Source: CAYNRA01 sp046293395 (GTDB lineage: Bacteria > Bacteroidota > Bacteroidia > Cytophagales > Spirosomataceae). Taken from it: a DNA stretch of 64,000 nt. Positions 34,712 through 43,569 of the stretch are shown piece by piece. The translations under genes and the position numbers were made by a program. The notes under the pieces are model-generated. The model searched no databases and was not told the origin of the DNA. It was given only the letters and a program-made list of their open reading frames with translations. Numbering within the stretch: position 1 is the stretch's first letter; every line of letters begins with the position of its first letter. The stretch is from positions 744,001 through 808,000 of the forward strand of contig JBKBOU010000002.1 of assembly GCA_046293395.1 (NCBI GenBank). Reading direction: 5' to 3'.

Positions 34712-35617
34712 ATGAATAGCATTTTAGATAAAGTCAGAACCTTATTTTCTTCCTCGAAATTTGTAGTGAATCAGCTGATTTTCATACATGTTTCTGTCTT
34801 CGTCACTTTATTCCTCTTCAGGATTATCAATAGTTTCGGGGATGACCCTTTTCCACTGCTTTCATTCACACTCTCGAATTTAGAACTAGCAGCACCCATT
34901 TTTGAGTTTATCCTCAAGCCTTGGACTTTAATAACCTATACCTTCACTCATTTGGGTGTTTTTCACATACTTTTTAACATGCTTGCCCTGTATTGGTTTG
35001 GCAATTTATTGGAAGAGTATATCGGTGCAACGAAAGTTCTACATATTTTTTTACTAGGTGGCATTTTGAGTGGTTTGTTTTATGTTTCTATTTATAATCT
35101 CCTCTCGTACAGCACCTTTACAAATGTTCGCTCACAACTTCATGGTTCTTCGGCAGCCATTTATGCACTTCTTTTTGCAGGAGCAACCTTGATACCCAAT
35201 TACGAATTTTTCTTCTTTCAGCGGTTTGCCGTTAAAATCAAATATCTAGCCTTTGCAGCACTCTTTCTTTCTTTTTTTGACATCAGCAGCGGGCTTTCTC
35301 ATGCAGGAGGTGCTTTGGTCGGCTTTGGTTACATTAGTTTACTCCGGAAAGGCATCAATCTAGGTGCGCCCATTTCTTTCCTTTCTCGACTTTTCAAAAG
35401 AAATCCTTTCAAAAGAAAAAGTACCGTTGAGCCGAGACGGCCGTACAGTAAATCCATCGTTTCCAAACGTATGGGCGTATTCCAAGATGAGAAAAAGCAT
35501 TTCCCAGACCAAGAAGAGGTGGATGCTATCTTAGATAAGATTAGTACGTCAGGCTATGAAAGTCTCAGCAAAGATGAGAAACACAAGTTGTACTTAGCAA
35601 GCCAACGGAAAGATTAG
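34712..35617 (+). CDS. Second rhomboid family protease with a C-terminal extension
   Basis: 301 residues. The rhomboid core (about 15-215) has THLGVFHILFNMLALYWFG and SHAGGALVGF (catalytic His). The serine motif is HGSSAAIYAL, with the catalytic Ser147 present but the usual last Gly of GxSG replaced by Ala148. After the membrane part comes a soluble extension of about 85 residues, basic (RLFKRNPFKRKSTVEPRR) and ending in an acidic helix (QEEVDAILDKISTSGYESLS), a pattern seen in Bacteroidota rhomboids. 38 bases after the first rhomboid, same operon. Confidence 0.88.
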   Translation: MNSILDKVRTLFSSSKFVVNQLIFIHVSVFVTLFLFRIINSFGDDPFPLLSFTLSNLELAAPIFEFILKPWTLITYTFTHLGVFHILFNMLALYWFGNLLEEYIGATKVLHIFLLGGILSGLFYVSIYNLLSYSTFTNVRSQLHGSSAAIYALLFAGATLIPNYEFFFFQRFAVKIKYLAFAALFLSFFDISSGLSHAGGALVGFGYISLLRKGINLGAPISFLSRLFKRNPFKRKSTVEPRRPYSKSIVSKRMGVFQDEKKHFPDQEEVDAILDKISTSGYESLSKDEKHKLYLASQRKD

Positions 35618-35744
35618 TTTTTTCTGTTTTAATCAAATAAACACTTCATTCACTAAACATATTTACCCACTCACTGTAAACAATTGACACCTCACAAACA
35701 TTTTAAGGCATCATGAGTTTACATTAGTACAAAAAATAGCGCGT

Positions 35745-37685
35745 ATGTCACAAAACCTGATAACCCCCGGAGACCTTTTGAAGGATATTCATTATCCGGA
35801 AGACCTCAAAAAACTATCGATAGACCAATTACCCGTTGCCTGCGATGAGCTGAGACAGTACATCATTGACACTGTTTCTATACATGGTGGGCATTTTGCA
35901 TCAAGTTTAGGGGTGGTAGAACTTACCGTAGCTTTGCACTATATTTTCAATACACCGGACGACCAACTTATCTGGGATGTCGGCCACCAAGCGTACGGGC
36001 ACAAGTTATTAACAGGAAGACGCGACCGGTTCCATACCAACAGAGTTTATGGAGGTATTTCTGGATTTCCGAAAAGAAAGGAAAGTGCCTACGATTCCTT
36101 TGGCGTAGGGCATTCATCCACCTCTATTTCTGCTGCCCTTGGCATGGCTGTTGCCTCTCAACATTTGAATGAAAAAAAGAGACAACACATTGCTGTCATC
36201 GGTGATGGCGCTCTAACTGCTGGTCTAGCTTTTGAAGGCATGAACCACGCAGGGTCGCTCAAAGACGCAAACCTACTCATTATTCTGAACGACAACTGCA
36301 TGTCTATTGACCCCAATGTAGGTGCATTGAAAGAATATTTGACAGACATTACGACTTCTCATACATACAACAAAGTCAAAGAAGATATTTGGAATGTACT
36401 CGGTAAAATGAGCACATTCGGCAAAAGTACGCGTGAAGTAGTTGCCAAAGTAGAAAATGCCCTCAAAGGTGCCTTACTAAGCCAAAGTAATTTCTTTGAA
36501 GCACTCAATCTCCGCTATTTTGGTCCTATTGACGGTCACGACGTAAATCATTTGGTTCAAGTGCTAGATGATCTAAAAGATATTCCTGGTCCTAAGATTT
36601 TGCACGTCTTAACAAAAAAAGGAAAAGGATACGGACCCGCAGAAAAAGACCAAACAACTTGGCACTCACCAGGACTTTTTGATAAAGTCACGGGGGAAAT
36701 CAAGAAAAATCCAAATCCAAAACCATCTCCTCCCAAATACCAAGATGTATTCGGGCACACGTTGGTAGAATTGGCGGAACTGAATGACGCAGTTGTAGGA
36801 GTTACACCAGCTATGCCATCGGGCTCATCTATGAATATCCTCATGAAAGCCATGCCAGAGCGTGCCTTTGATGTAGGTATTGCCGAACAACACGCCGTTA
36901 CTTTCTCGGCAGGTATGGCAACTCAAAAGCTAGCCGTTTACTGCAATATTTATTCTACGTTCATGCAAAGGGCTTACGATCAAGTAATTCATGATGTATG
37001 TATGCAAGATTTACCAGTTGTTTTCTGCCTGGATAGAGCAGGTTTTGCTGGTGCTGACGGCCCAACGCATCACGGCGCGTATGACATTGCTTATATGCGT
37101 TGTATTCCAAATATGATTGTTGCTGCTCCCATGAACGAGCAAGAATTGAGGAATTTACTCTTTACCGCCCAACAACCTGTGGTTCAAACAGGAAAACAAG
37201 CCTTTACGATTCGGTATCCACGTGGAAATGGGGTGATGATTGACTGGAGAACGCCGTTCCAAGAAATTGAAATTGGTAAAGGACGGTTAATTCAAGATGG
37301 AGAGGACGTGGCTGTCTTAACCATTGGTCATGTTGGTAATTTTGTGCAAGAAGTCATCACAGAAGCACAAAAAGAGGGTGTTTCTGTTGCACACTATGAT
37401 TTGCGTTTTGTCAAACCACTAGATGAACAGCTTTTGCACGAAGTAGGCAAGAAATTCAAAAAAGTAATTACTGTTGAAGACGGTTGTGTACAAGGTGGAA
37501 TGGGCAGTGCTGTACTTGAGTTCTTTGCAGACCACAATTACGCCGTGCAAGTAAAACGACTTGGTATTCCTGACAGATACGTGGAACATGGCGAACAAGC
37601 GGAACTCCACGCAGAATGTGGATTCGATAGCAAGGGAATCTTGCAAACAGTTCTCTCCATGCAATCTGTTTCCATAGTACACTGA
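35745..37685 (+). CDS. dxs: 1-deoxy-D-xylulose-5-phosphate synthase
   Basis: 646 residues. Thiamine-diphosphate enzyme of the non-mevalonate isoprenoid route: condenses pyruvate and glyceraldehyde 3-phosphate. Motifs: WDVGHQAYGHKLLTGR, GDGALTAGLAFEGMNHAG with a later LNDN for ThDP and Mg, FDVGIAEQHAVTFSAGMA with the catalytic Glu, and RAGFAGADGPTHHGAYD. Its start is 127 bases after the rhomboid operon, and a terminator follows. Confidence 0.97.
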   Translation: MSQNLITPGDLLKDIHYPEDLKKLSIDQLPVACDELRQYIIDTVSIHGGHFASSLGVVELTVALHYIFNTPDDQLIWDVGHQAYGHKLLTGRRDRFHTNRVYGGISGFPKRKESAYDSFGVGHSSTSISAALGMAVASQHLNEKKRQHIAVIGDGALTAGLAFEGMNHAGSLKDANLLIILNDNCMSIDPNVGALKEYLTDITTSHTYNKVKEDIWNVLGKMSTFGKSTREVVAKVENALKGALLSQSNFFEALNLRYFGPIDGHDVNHLVQVLDDLKDIPGPKILHVLTKKGKGYGPAEKDQTTWHSPGLFDKVTGEIKKNPNPKPSPPKYQDVFGHTLVELAELNDAVVGVTPAMPSGSSMNILMKAMPERAFDVGIAEQHAVTFSAGMATQKLAVYCNIYSTFMQRAYDQVIHDVCMQDLPVVFCLDRAGFAGADGPTHHGAYDIAYMRCIPNMIVAAPMNEQELRNLLFTAQQPVVQTGKQAFTIRYPRGNGVMIDWRTPFQEIEIGKGRLIQDGEDVAVLTIGHVGNFVQEVITEAQKEGVSVAHYDLRFVKPLDEQLLHEVGKKFKKVITVEDGCVQGGMGSAVLEFFADHNYAVQVKRLGIPDRYVEHGEQAELHAECGFDSKGILQTVLSMQSVSIVH

Positions 37686-37774
37686 AATTCAATGTCTCAC
37701 TATTGACATCCAAAGGAGTACGCACTTTACCTTGATTTTGGTTAATTTTATTTATAGATTTTCTCTTTTGCCCT

Positions 37775-37818
37775 AGATTTGTCTTGTTGAAAAAATACAA
37801 GACAAATCTTTTCTTTTA
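37775..37818 (+). terminator. Terminator between dxs and oxyR
   Basis: 13-bp stem AGATTTGTCTTGT / ACAAGACAAATCT with a 9-base loop, followed by TTTCTTTTATT. Ninety bases after dxs and just before oxyR. Confidence 0.85.
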
Positions 37819-37841
37819 TTCCCGTTAATTCTTCCGTAATT

Positions 37842-38762
37842 ATGAACATTCAACAGCTTGAGTATATTTTAGCAGTGGATAAGTACAGACATTTTGCCAA
37901 AGCAGCAGAGGCTTGCCACGTCACCCAACCTACACTCAGCATGATGATTCAAAAGTTAGAAGAGACGTATCAACTCAAGATTTTTGATCGTAGCCGGCAT
38001 CCGGTTGTTCCTACCGAGGTTGGTGAAAAACTGCTCGCCCAAGCACGCATTATCATGACGGAAGTCGAGCGATTCTCAGAAATCGTTGACCGCACAAAAA
38101 ATGAAATGGAAGGCGAATTGAAAGTAGGTATTTTACCGACGATTGCCCCATATCTTCTCCCCCTTTTTCTGATGAATTTCCAGAAAAAATACCCAGCAAT
38201 CAAACTGAAACTAGCAGAGTATGTGACGAGTACGATGATTGAAAAACTGCAAAGAGGAGAACTAGACGCAGGTATCATGATTCTCCCAGAACAGTATCAA
38301 AGTCTATTTGAAGTTCCTTTGTATAACGAGCCCTTTGTCATTTATACACCTAAAAAATACGACAAACAGTACCTTCTTGCGAAAGATATAGACCCAAACG
38401 AACTACTGTTACTTGAAGAAGGACACTGTTTTAGAACACAAATCGTCCAATTCTGTGAGCTGAGACGTGCGCAAGAAAATGCAATTGAATATACTTCCGG
38501 GAGTTTGGAAACACTCAGACATTTGGCAGATAGACATCTAGGAATTACGATTCTTCCCGCTTTGGCAACATGGACTTTATCAGAAGCGCAACAGGAAAAT
38601 ATTAAACGATTTGCCGCCCCCCAACCAGTACGCAAAGTGAGTATCGTAACACACAGAGATTTTGTAAAAAAACGATTTATTACACTCCTACAACAAGAAA
38701 TTCAAGATAATTTACCCAAAGATTTCATCGATGCCGAAGGCATCACCATTCCACTAAGGTAA
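37842..38762 (+). CDS. oxyR: LysR-type hydrogen peroxide regulator OxyR
   Basis: 306 residues. LysR helix-turn-helix: LEYILAVDKYRHFAKAAEAC, VTQPTLSMMIQKLEE. The co-inducer domain (from about residue 90) holds C196 in EEGHCFRTQ and C205 in VQFCELRR: nine residues apart, the spacing of the peroxide-sensing C199 and C208 of E. coli OxyR, and the flanking GHC-R matches. It should activate peroxide-defence genes when the disulfide forms. No catalase or ahpC is adjacent, and sod at 24509 is far away. It sits alone after dxs. Confidence 0.9.
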   Translation: MNIQQLEYILAVDKYRHFAKAAEACHVTQPTLSMMIQKLEETYQLKIFDRSRHPVVPTEVGEKLLAQARIIMTEVERFSEIVDRTKNEMEGELKVGILPTIAPYLLPLFLMNFQKKYPAIKLKLAEYVTSTMIEKLQRGELDAGIMILPEQYQSLFEVPLYNEPFVIYTPKKYDKQYLLAKDIDPNELLLLEEGHCFRTQIVQFCELRRAQENAIEYTSGSLETLRHLADRHLGITILPALATWTLSEAQQENIKRFAAPQPVRKVSIVTHRDFVKKRFITLLQQEIQDNLPKDFIDAEGITIPLR

Positions 38763-38861
38763 CTTTGTATTTATTATTTTTTAAAGAACAGTTTGTACTT
38801 TTGCAAGCAATTTGTTTTTATTCGTGTATCACAACAACAGAACCAACTAAATAAAAACCCT

Positions 38862-39917
38862 ATGACACAATCAAAAGTGGCTGGAATTGGCTATTACGTT
38901 CCAGAACAAGTCGTTACAAACAAAGATTTGATGCGTTTCATGGATACAACAGACGAATGGATTCAGGAACGTTCGGGTATCCAGGAAAGACGGTATGGTA
39001 AAAAAGGAGTAGAAACGCCAACTACCATGGCTGCCCATGCAACTAAAATTGCTTGTGAAAGAGCCGGAATAAGACCGGAAGACATAGATTTCATCGTTTT
39101 TGCTACCCTCAGTCCAGACTACTACTTCCCTGGTTGTGGGGTACTTTTACAACGGGAACTTGGCATTACAAAGACTGAAATCGGCGCTCTAGATATACGA
39201 AACCAATGTTCAGGTTTTATTTATGGTCTGTCTGTTGGCGACCAATTTATCAAGACAGGTATGTATAAAAACGTCTTGGTTGTTGGCTCAGAAATGCACT
39301 CAATGGGCTTGGATTTCACTACACGAGGACGTAATGTAGCTGTTCTTTTTGGTGATGGCGCAGGCGCTGTCTTGTTACAACCAACCCAAGAAGAAGGAAA
39401 AGGAATTTTAACTACTCACCTTCATTCTGACGGAACACATGCAGAAGAACTTGCTTTGCTTAGCCCTGGCTCACACGGCGGATACCATTTACCAGACGTT
39501 GACTTCGGATTTCCAGATGCCGAATTAGGGGAAATTTTTGTTTACCCGAATTTACTTGAAAATAAGACCTATTATCCCAACATGAATGGGCAACTCGTTT
39601 TTAAAACAGCTGTGACCAAATTCCCAGAAGTTATCTTTGAAGCCTTACAAAAAACAGGTTTTACCCCGGAAGACATCGACCTTTTGGTTCCTCATCAGGC
39701 AAATCTTCGTATTGCGCAATTTGTCCAAAAAACACTTAAACTTTCGGACGATAAAGTATTCAATAATATCATGAAATACGGGAATACCACCGCCGCATCT
39801 ATTCCAATTGCCTTGTGTGAAGCATGGGAACAAGGAAAAGTAAAAGACGGAGATTTAATCTGTTTGGCCGCTTTCGGGAGTGGCTTCACTTGGGGGTCAG
39901 CTTTGATTCGCTGGTAA
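38862..39917 (+). CDS. 3-oxoacyl-ACP synthase III (FabH-like)
   Basis: 351 residues from MTQSKVAGIGYYVPEQVVTN; an upstream ATG at 38793 is in frame but precedes a non-conserved stretch. Catalytic C116 in RNQCSGFIYGL, His in LLVPHQANLRI and Asn in KYGNTTAASIPI form the FabH triad. It starts fatty acid chains by joining an acyl-CoA to malonyl-ACP. Sequence resembles the longer FabH paralogs that Bacteroidota use also for other acyl chains, so the primer is uncertain. Terminated by a strong hairpin. Confidence 0.9.
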   Translation: MTQSKVAGIGYYVPEQVVTNKDLMRFMDTTDEWIQERSGIQERRYGKKGVETPTTMAAHATKIACERAGIRPEDIDFIVFATLSPDYYFPGCGVLLQRELGITKTEIGALDIRNQCSGFIYGLSVGDQFIKTGMYKNVLVVGSEMHSMGLDFTTRGRNVAVLFGDGAGAVLLQPTQEEGKGILTTHLHSDGTHAEELALLSPGSHGGYHLPDVDFGFPDAELGEIFVYPNLLENKTYYPNMNGQLVFKTAVTKFPEVIFEALQKTGFTPEDIDLLVPHQANLRIAQFVQKTLKLSDDKVFNNIMKYGNTTAASIPIALCEAWEQGKVKDGDLICLAAFGSGFTWGSALIRW

Positions 39918-39927
39918 TCCAACTTCC

Positions 39928-39975
39928 AAAAAAGAAAGGCGCTACCCCAAATATTGGCTAGCGCCTTTCTTTTTT
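39928..39975 (+). terminator. Terminator after the FabH-like gene
   Basis: AAAAAAGAAAGGCGCTA, a 14-base loop, TAGCGCCTTTCTTTTTT. It starts 11 bases after the stop, with T runs on both sides. Confidence 0.92.
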
Positions 39976-40091
39976 ACTCTATTTTAAAAAAAATTATAAA
40001 ATGCTTTTTGTATAGACAAGTATCTTTTACATTTGTTCAAGATTTGAAAAATGCTTTTCAAACACATCATTTATTCTACCCCTTAAAATCA

Positions 40092-41975
40092 ATGAAAAAG
40101 GTATTTTACCTCCTTTACCTAGCGGTATGGGCTACAACTTCTTTGAGTTTTGCCCAACAACATACCCTCATCCCTGCTCCTGTTTCGTATCAATCAACCG
40201 GTTCTTTTTTTGTTCTTACAAATCAATTAACCCTGGATGTACAAACGAATCAACCGGCTGTTCTCAAGGCTATAACTACCTTTGAGCGTGCTTTGCAAAA
40301 AAGAAATATAGTTCTTTCAAAAGGTTTAAATACCAAAAAGAAAGGTAAAATCCTGGAAGTTACACTTTTAAAAGAAGCAAATGCACGTTTAGGTAACGAG
40401 GGATATCAACTCACGATTGACGAAAACAGGATTTCTCTAGCCGCCAATGAACCCGCTGGTATTTTTTACGGAATCCAAAGTTTACACCAACTCCTACCGC
40501 CCGATTTGGCAAATACAACCTCCGAAATACGAATTCCAACGTGCCAAATCCTGGATTATCCCCGTTTTGGATGGCGAGGACTCATGGTGGACGTTAGCCG
40601 CCATTTTCGCACAAAACAAGAAATGAAAGATTTTATTGACCAAATGGTTCAATACAAATTCAATGTACTGCATTGGCACTTGACAGACGACCAAGGCTGG
40701 CGAATTGAAATAAAGTCATTGCCCAAGTTAACTGAAATCGGTGCTTGTCGCGTGCCAAGAACGGGGATTTGGTGGGAAAGAGAAGCACCCAAGCCCAATG
40801 AAAAAGCGACGGATTGTGGCTTCTATACCCAAGATGATATTCGCGAAATCATTGCGTATGCACAAGAAAATCACGTTCAAATTATTCCTGAAATTGATGT
40901 CCCTGGGCACAGTATGGCAGCTCTTGCAGCCTATCCGGAACTCAGTGTAACGCAAGATACGTCGATTCGTGTGAATCCGGGAAGCCAATTTGCTACGTGG
41001 CATGGAAACGGCACATTTACCATGCACATTGATAATAATTTAGACCCAACAAATGAACAAGTCTATGTCTTTTTAGACAAAGTATTCACTGAAATCGCTG
41101 CTCTTTTTCCATTCCCATACATTCATATTGGTGGAGATGAATGCTACAAAGGATATTGGGAACGTGCTGAACACGTCCAAAAATTCATGGCGAAAAATAA
41201 CATCGCAGACAGCCATGCCCTTCAAAGTTATTTCATCCAACGAGTCGAAAAAATTGTTTCCTCCAAAGGGAAAAAAATCATTGGTTGGGATGAAATCCTA
41301 GAAGGTGGACTTGCACCTAACGCGGCTGTTATGAGCTGGCGAGGAATGGCGGGCGGCATTGAAGCGGCAAAAATGGGGCACGAGGTGGTCATGACCCCGA
41401 ACCAACATGCCTATTTAGACTTGTACCAAGGAGACCCTAGCTTAGAACCACCCACGTACAGCCAACTAACCTTGAAAAATGCGTATCAATTTGAGCCCGT
41501 TCCGGACGGAGTAAATCCATCGCTTATAAAAGGCGGACAAGGAAATCTGTGGAGTGAACGCTTTGCGACATTACGAGCGATGGAATACATGGCGTATCCG
41601 CGTGCTTGGGCATTGGCGGAAGTTTTTTGGTCGCCAGCCAAAGAAAAAAATTGGACGTTTTTCTTGAACCGACTTTCGACACATTTTGAACGTGCGGATA
41701 ACCAGGAAATCGCCTACTCGAAAGCACATCTTGACCCAATTATTCGGATAAAAAAAGGAGAGAATGGCGTGTCTGTTTCTCTTCAATCAGATATTCCTAA
41801 TACAAAGATTTATTACAGTTTAGACCAATTTCCGGCAGATTCGTTCTCGACATTGTATGATAAGCCGTTTCTACTTCCCAAAGAACCGACCCTTTTGCAT
41901 GTCATTGTTTATAAGGACAATCAACCGCTTGGCCGCATGGTTCGACTTTCTACTACTGAGTTGGAGAAACGTTGA
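40092..41975 (+). CDS. Beta-N-acetylhexosaminidase, GH20
   Basis: 627 residues from MKKVFYLLYLAVWATTSLSF, a signal peptide; the frame is open 46 codons upstream, but only this start gives one. An N-terminal GH20b domain (about 25-150) is followed by the TIM barrel with RGLMVDVSRHF, KFNVLHWHLTDDQGWRIEIK and the catalytic D349-E350 in YIHIGGDECYKGYW. The C-terminal ~90 residues form a small beta domain with YYSLDQFPAD. It removes terminal GlcNAc or GalNAc from glycans or chitin oligomers in the periplasm. It stands alone; no polysaccharide locus adjoins. Confidence 0.94.
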   Translation: MKKVFYLLYLAVWATTSLSFAQQHTLIPAPVSYQSTGSFFVLTNQLTLDVQTNQPAVLKAITTFERALQKRNIVLSKGLNTKKKGKILEVTLLKEANARLGNEGYQLTIDENRISLAANEPAGIFYGIQSLHQLLPPDLANTTSEIRIPTCQILDYPRFGWRGLMVDVSRHFRTKQEMKDFIDQMVQYKFNVLHWHLTDDQGWRIEIKSLPKLTEIGACRVPRTGIWWEREAPKPNEKATDCGFYTQDDIREIIAYAQENHVQIIPEIDVPGHSMAALAAYPELSVTQDTSIRVNPGSQFATWHGNGTFTMHIDNNLDPTNEQVYVFLDKVFTEIAALFPFPYIHIGGDECYKGYWERAEHVQKFMAKNNIADSHALQSYFIQRVEKIVSSKGKKIIGWDEILEGGLAPNAAVMSWRGMAGGIEAAKMGHEVVMTPNQHAYLDLYQGDPSLEPPTYSQLTLKNAYQFEPVPDGVNPSLIKGGQGNLWSERFATLRAMEYMAYPRAWALAEVFWSPAKEKNWTFFLNRLSTHFERADNQEIAYSKAHLDPIIRIKKGENGVSVSLQSDIPNTKIYYSLDQFPADSFSTLYDKPFLLPKEPTLLHVIVYKDNQPLGRMVRLSTTELEKR

Positions 41976-42049
41976 TTTTGTACTTCAAGCCTTTTTTATA
42001 CTTGTTTGAATGAGGTGTTCTTGGTTGGTTACTTTCATTTTGAGATTAG

Positions 42050-42310
42050 AATGAACGAACTAGCCAGGAGCATCTTTTTGTCTATAAATAAGGCATCGAA
42101 CATGCCTGTTCACCGAAAACTGGTATCCGAATAGAAATGCCGGGTAACTTACGTATTTTGATTGGTTATCAGCTTAAAAACGGGACAGACATCCGGTACA
42201 TTCAGAGCTTGGTTGGTCATGAGAGCTCAAAAACTACAGAAATACGCACATTACCACCAAAGGATTTGACCAATTAAAAAGCCCATTGGATTATTTGGAT
42301 AATTGGATAT
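42050..42310 (+). pseudogene. Remnant of a tyrosine recombinase (integrase), catalytic Tyr deleted
   Basis: One frame reads GYQLKNGTDIRYIQSLVGHE and SSKTTEI up to about 42245; the next frame continues HITTKGFDQLKSPLDYLDNW from 42249 on. Together they are the C-terminal end of a Bacteroidota phage-type integrase, whose family pattern has EIYTHITTKGF. The EIYTH codons read GAAATACGCACATT: four bases are missing and with them the catalytic Tyr codon. The upstream box II His/Arg region (PGNLRIL) is degraded too. It is the only trace of an integrase in this island. Confidence 0.75.
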
Positions 42311-42454
42311 ATTATGCATTTTTGGTTGTGCTTTCGAGATTGTTCCCAAAATAGATTCAGATTCTCTTATCTAAATAAGAAATAGACGCCATTAGGTGAA
42401 TTTATGGCGTCTATCGACTCGTTGGCGGTCAGCCTAAATTAACGACAGAATAAT

Positions 42455-43093
42455 ATGCGACAACAAATTTTAAATCAAATAATTCTTGCACTTGGTCAAC
42501 GGAACGCCTTTTTCATTCGCGAGCAAGACATACAACTTTATCTTGCAAACTACTTAATTAATAGCCAATTATTTGACAATGTTTTTATAGAATATCATGT
42601 TCCAAGCAATTTGATAGTTAATTATCCATGGGCTGACATTAATAATATTGACATTGTCTTAGAAAAGGATGGTCAATTTTACCCAATTGAAATTAAGTAT
42701 AAAACGGTGCCACAAGTCCTACCATTTATGGTTTTCGGACAAAATGTAAACGTAATACTTGGACAACATGGAGCTCAAAACATTGGCTGCTATGACTTCT
42801 GGAAAGACTTTAAAAGAATTGAACTATTCGAGCAGACATTTCAAAATGTAGAAAGAGGAGTTGTATTGTTTGTAAGTAATGACTTGACATATCAAAATGC
42901 ACCTTTGAACCAAAATGTTGGTTATGCTCCATTTTCAATTCATCAAGGACGAGTAATTCCGATTAACTCTTTTTTAAATTGGAATGGTAATTTAGCAGTT
43001 GCAAATGGTAGACCTGGATTGACAACCAACTATACTTACAATATAAATTGGACACCAATGCTAATACCACAACATCATTACATATTGGCATGA
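42455..43093 (+). CDS. PD-(D/E)xK nuclease-like protein of unknown role
   Basis: 212 residues. The core NIDIVLEKDGQFYPIEIKYK (about 64-83) is D-x(~14)-E-x-K, the metal-binding core of the restriction-like fold. An EYHVP segment comes before it. No specific family name comes to mind. It is soluble and single-domain with an Asn-rich C-terminus (NWNGNLAVANGRPGLTTNYT). It lies between the integrase relic and the direct repeat that opens the next R-M module, so it is island cargo and probably a defence or mobile-element protein. Confidence 0.65.
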   Translation: MRQQILNQIILALGQRNAFFIREQDIQLYLANYLINSQLFDNVFIEYHVPSNLIVNYPWADINNIDIVLEKDGQFYPIEIKYKTVPQVLPFMVFGQNVNVILGQHGAQNIGCYDFWKDFKRIELFEQTFQNVERGVVLFVSNDLTYQNAPLNQNVGYAPFSIHQGRVIPINSFLNWNGNLAVANGRPGLTTNYTYNINWTPMLIPQHHYILA

Positions 43094-43113
43094 AAGAAAA
43101 AGACCGAACCACC

Positions 43114-43236
43114 AACATACAAACCTTAAACGCATGTACCGGAACAGCGATTACCCCTGTGTTGAACGAAGCTTCGGGTTAGGATATTCAATCGTGTGAA
43201 TAGGTTTTTTGGAGGTAATTTTGAGGGTAAATTGCA
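43114..43236. repeat. Direct repeat R1 before the second R-M module
   Basis: Direct copy of 46455-46583: AACATACAA-TTAAACGCATG-ACC, then GGAACAGC, and a 45-base stretch identical apart from one base around GTGTTGAACGAAGCTTCGGG and TTAGGATATTCAATCGTGTG, ending in TAATTTTGAGGG. Contains the palindrome CGAAGCTTCG. Confidence 0.9.
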
Positions 43237-43261
43237 GGATAACATCTTGAATTTACTAAAA

Positions 43262-43280
43262 ATATTCCGAAACGGAATAT
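43262..43280. promoter_or_regulatory. Operator 1 of the second R-M module
   Basis: Perfect inverted repeat ATATTCCG-AAA-CGGAATAT, 44 bases before the regulator start. Same half-site TATTCC / GGAATA as at 43297 and 46407. Confidence 0.75.
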
Positions 43281-43296
43281 CAAATCATTCTTCATA

Positions 43297-43315
43297 ATAT
43301 TGCAAAAAGGAATAT
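43297..43315. promoter_or_regulatory. Operator 2 of the second R-M module
   Basis: ATATTGC-AAAAA-GGAATAT, an imperfect copy of operator 1 that ends 8 bases before the regulator ATG, so a bound repressor would also block translation initiation or early transcription. Confidence 0.65.
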
Positions 43316-43323
43316 TGAATAGT

Positions 43324-43563
43324 ATGAACAGAAATGATTATAGTAAAAAGAGACGTTTCCTCTCTAGTCGATTGATTGAAGCTCGTGAGCAAGCTGGACT
43401 TTCACAAAAGCAAGTTTCAGATAGCAAAATTGTTTCACAAAGTGAATTGTCAAAAATTGAAAACGGAGCAAGACGTGTAGATTTTTTAATTTTACTTGAA
43501 TTAGCAAAATTTTATAATCAACCAATACCATTCTTTATTCCTGATAATGAATCAGTAAAATAA
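43324..43563 (+). CDS. Xre-family regulator of the second R-M module
   Basis: 79 residues from MNRNDYSKKRRFLSSRLIEA; the ATG-less upstream extension overlaps operator 2. A Cro/C1 helix-turn-helix follows: AREQAGLSQKQVSDSKIVSQ, SELSKIENGARRVDFLILLE and LAKFY. It ends 6 bases before the restriction enzyme. Such small proteins act as C (controller) proteins in R-M systems. Two operators upstream of it and one before the divergent methyltransferase suggest it controls both transcripts. Confidence 0.88.
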   Translation: MNRNDYSKKRRFLSSRLIEAREQAGLSQKQVSDSKIVSQSELSKIENGARRVDFLILLELAKFYNQPIPFFIPDNESVK

Positions 43564-43569
43564 AGAATC

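Noticed and set aside
37419..37800. Minus-strand frames overlapping the end of dxs
   Set aside because: Shadow frames of dxs and its terminator.
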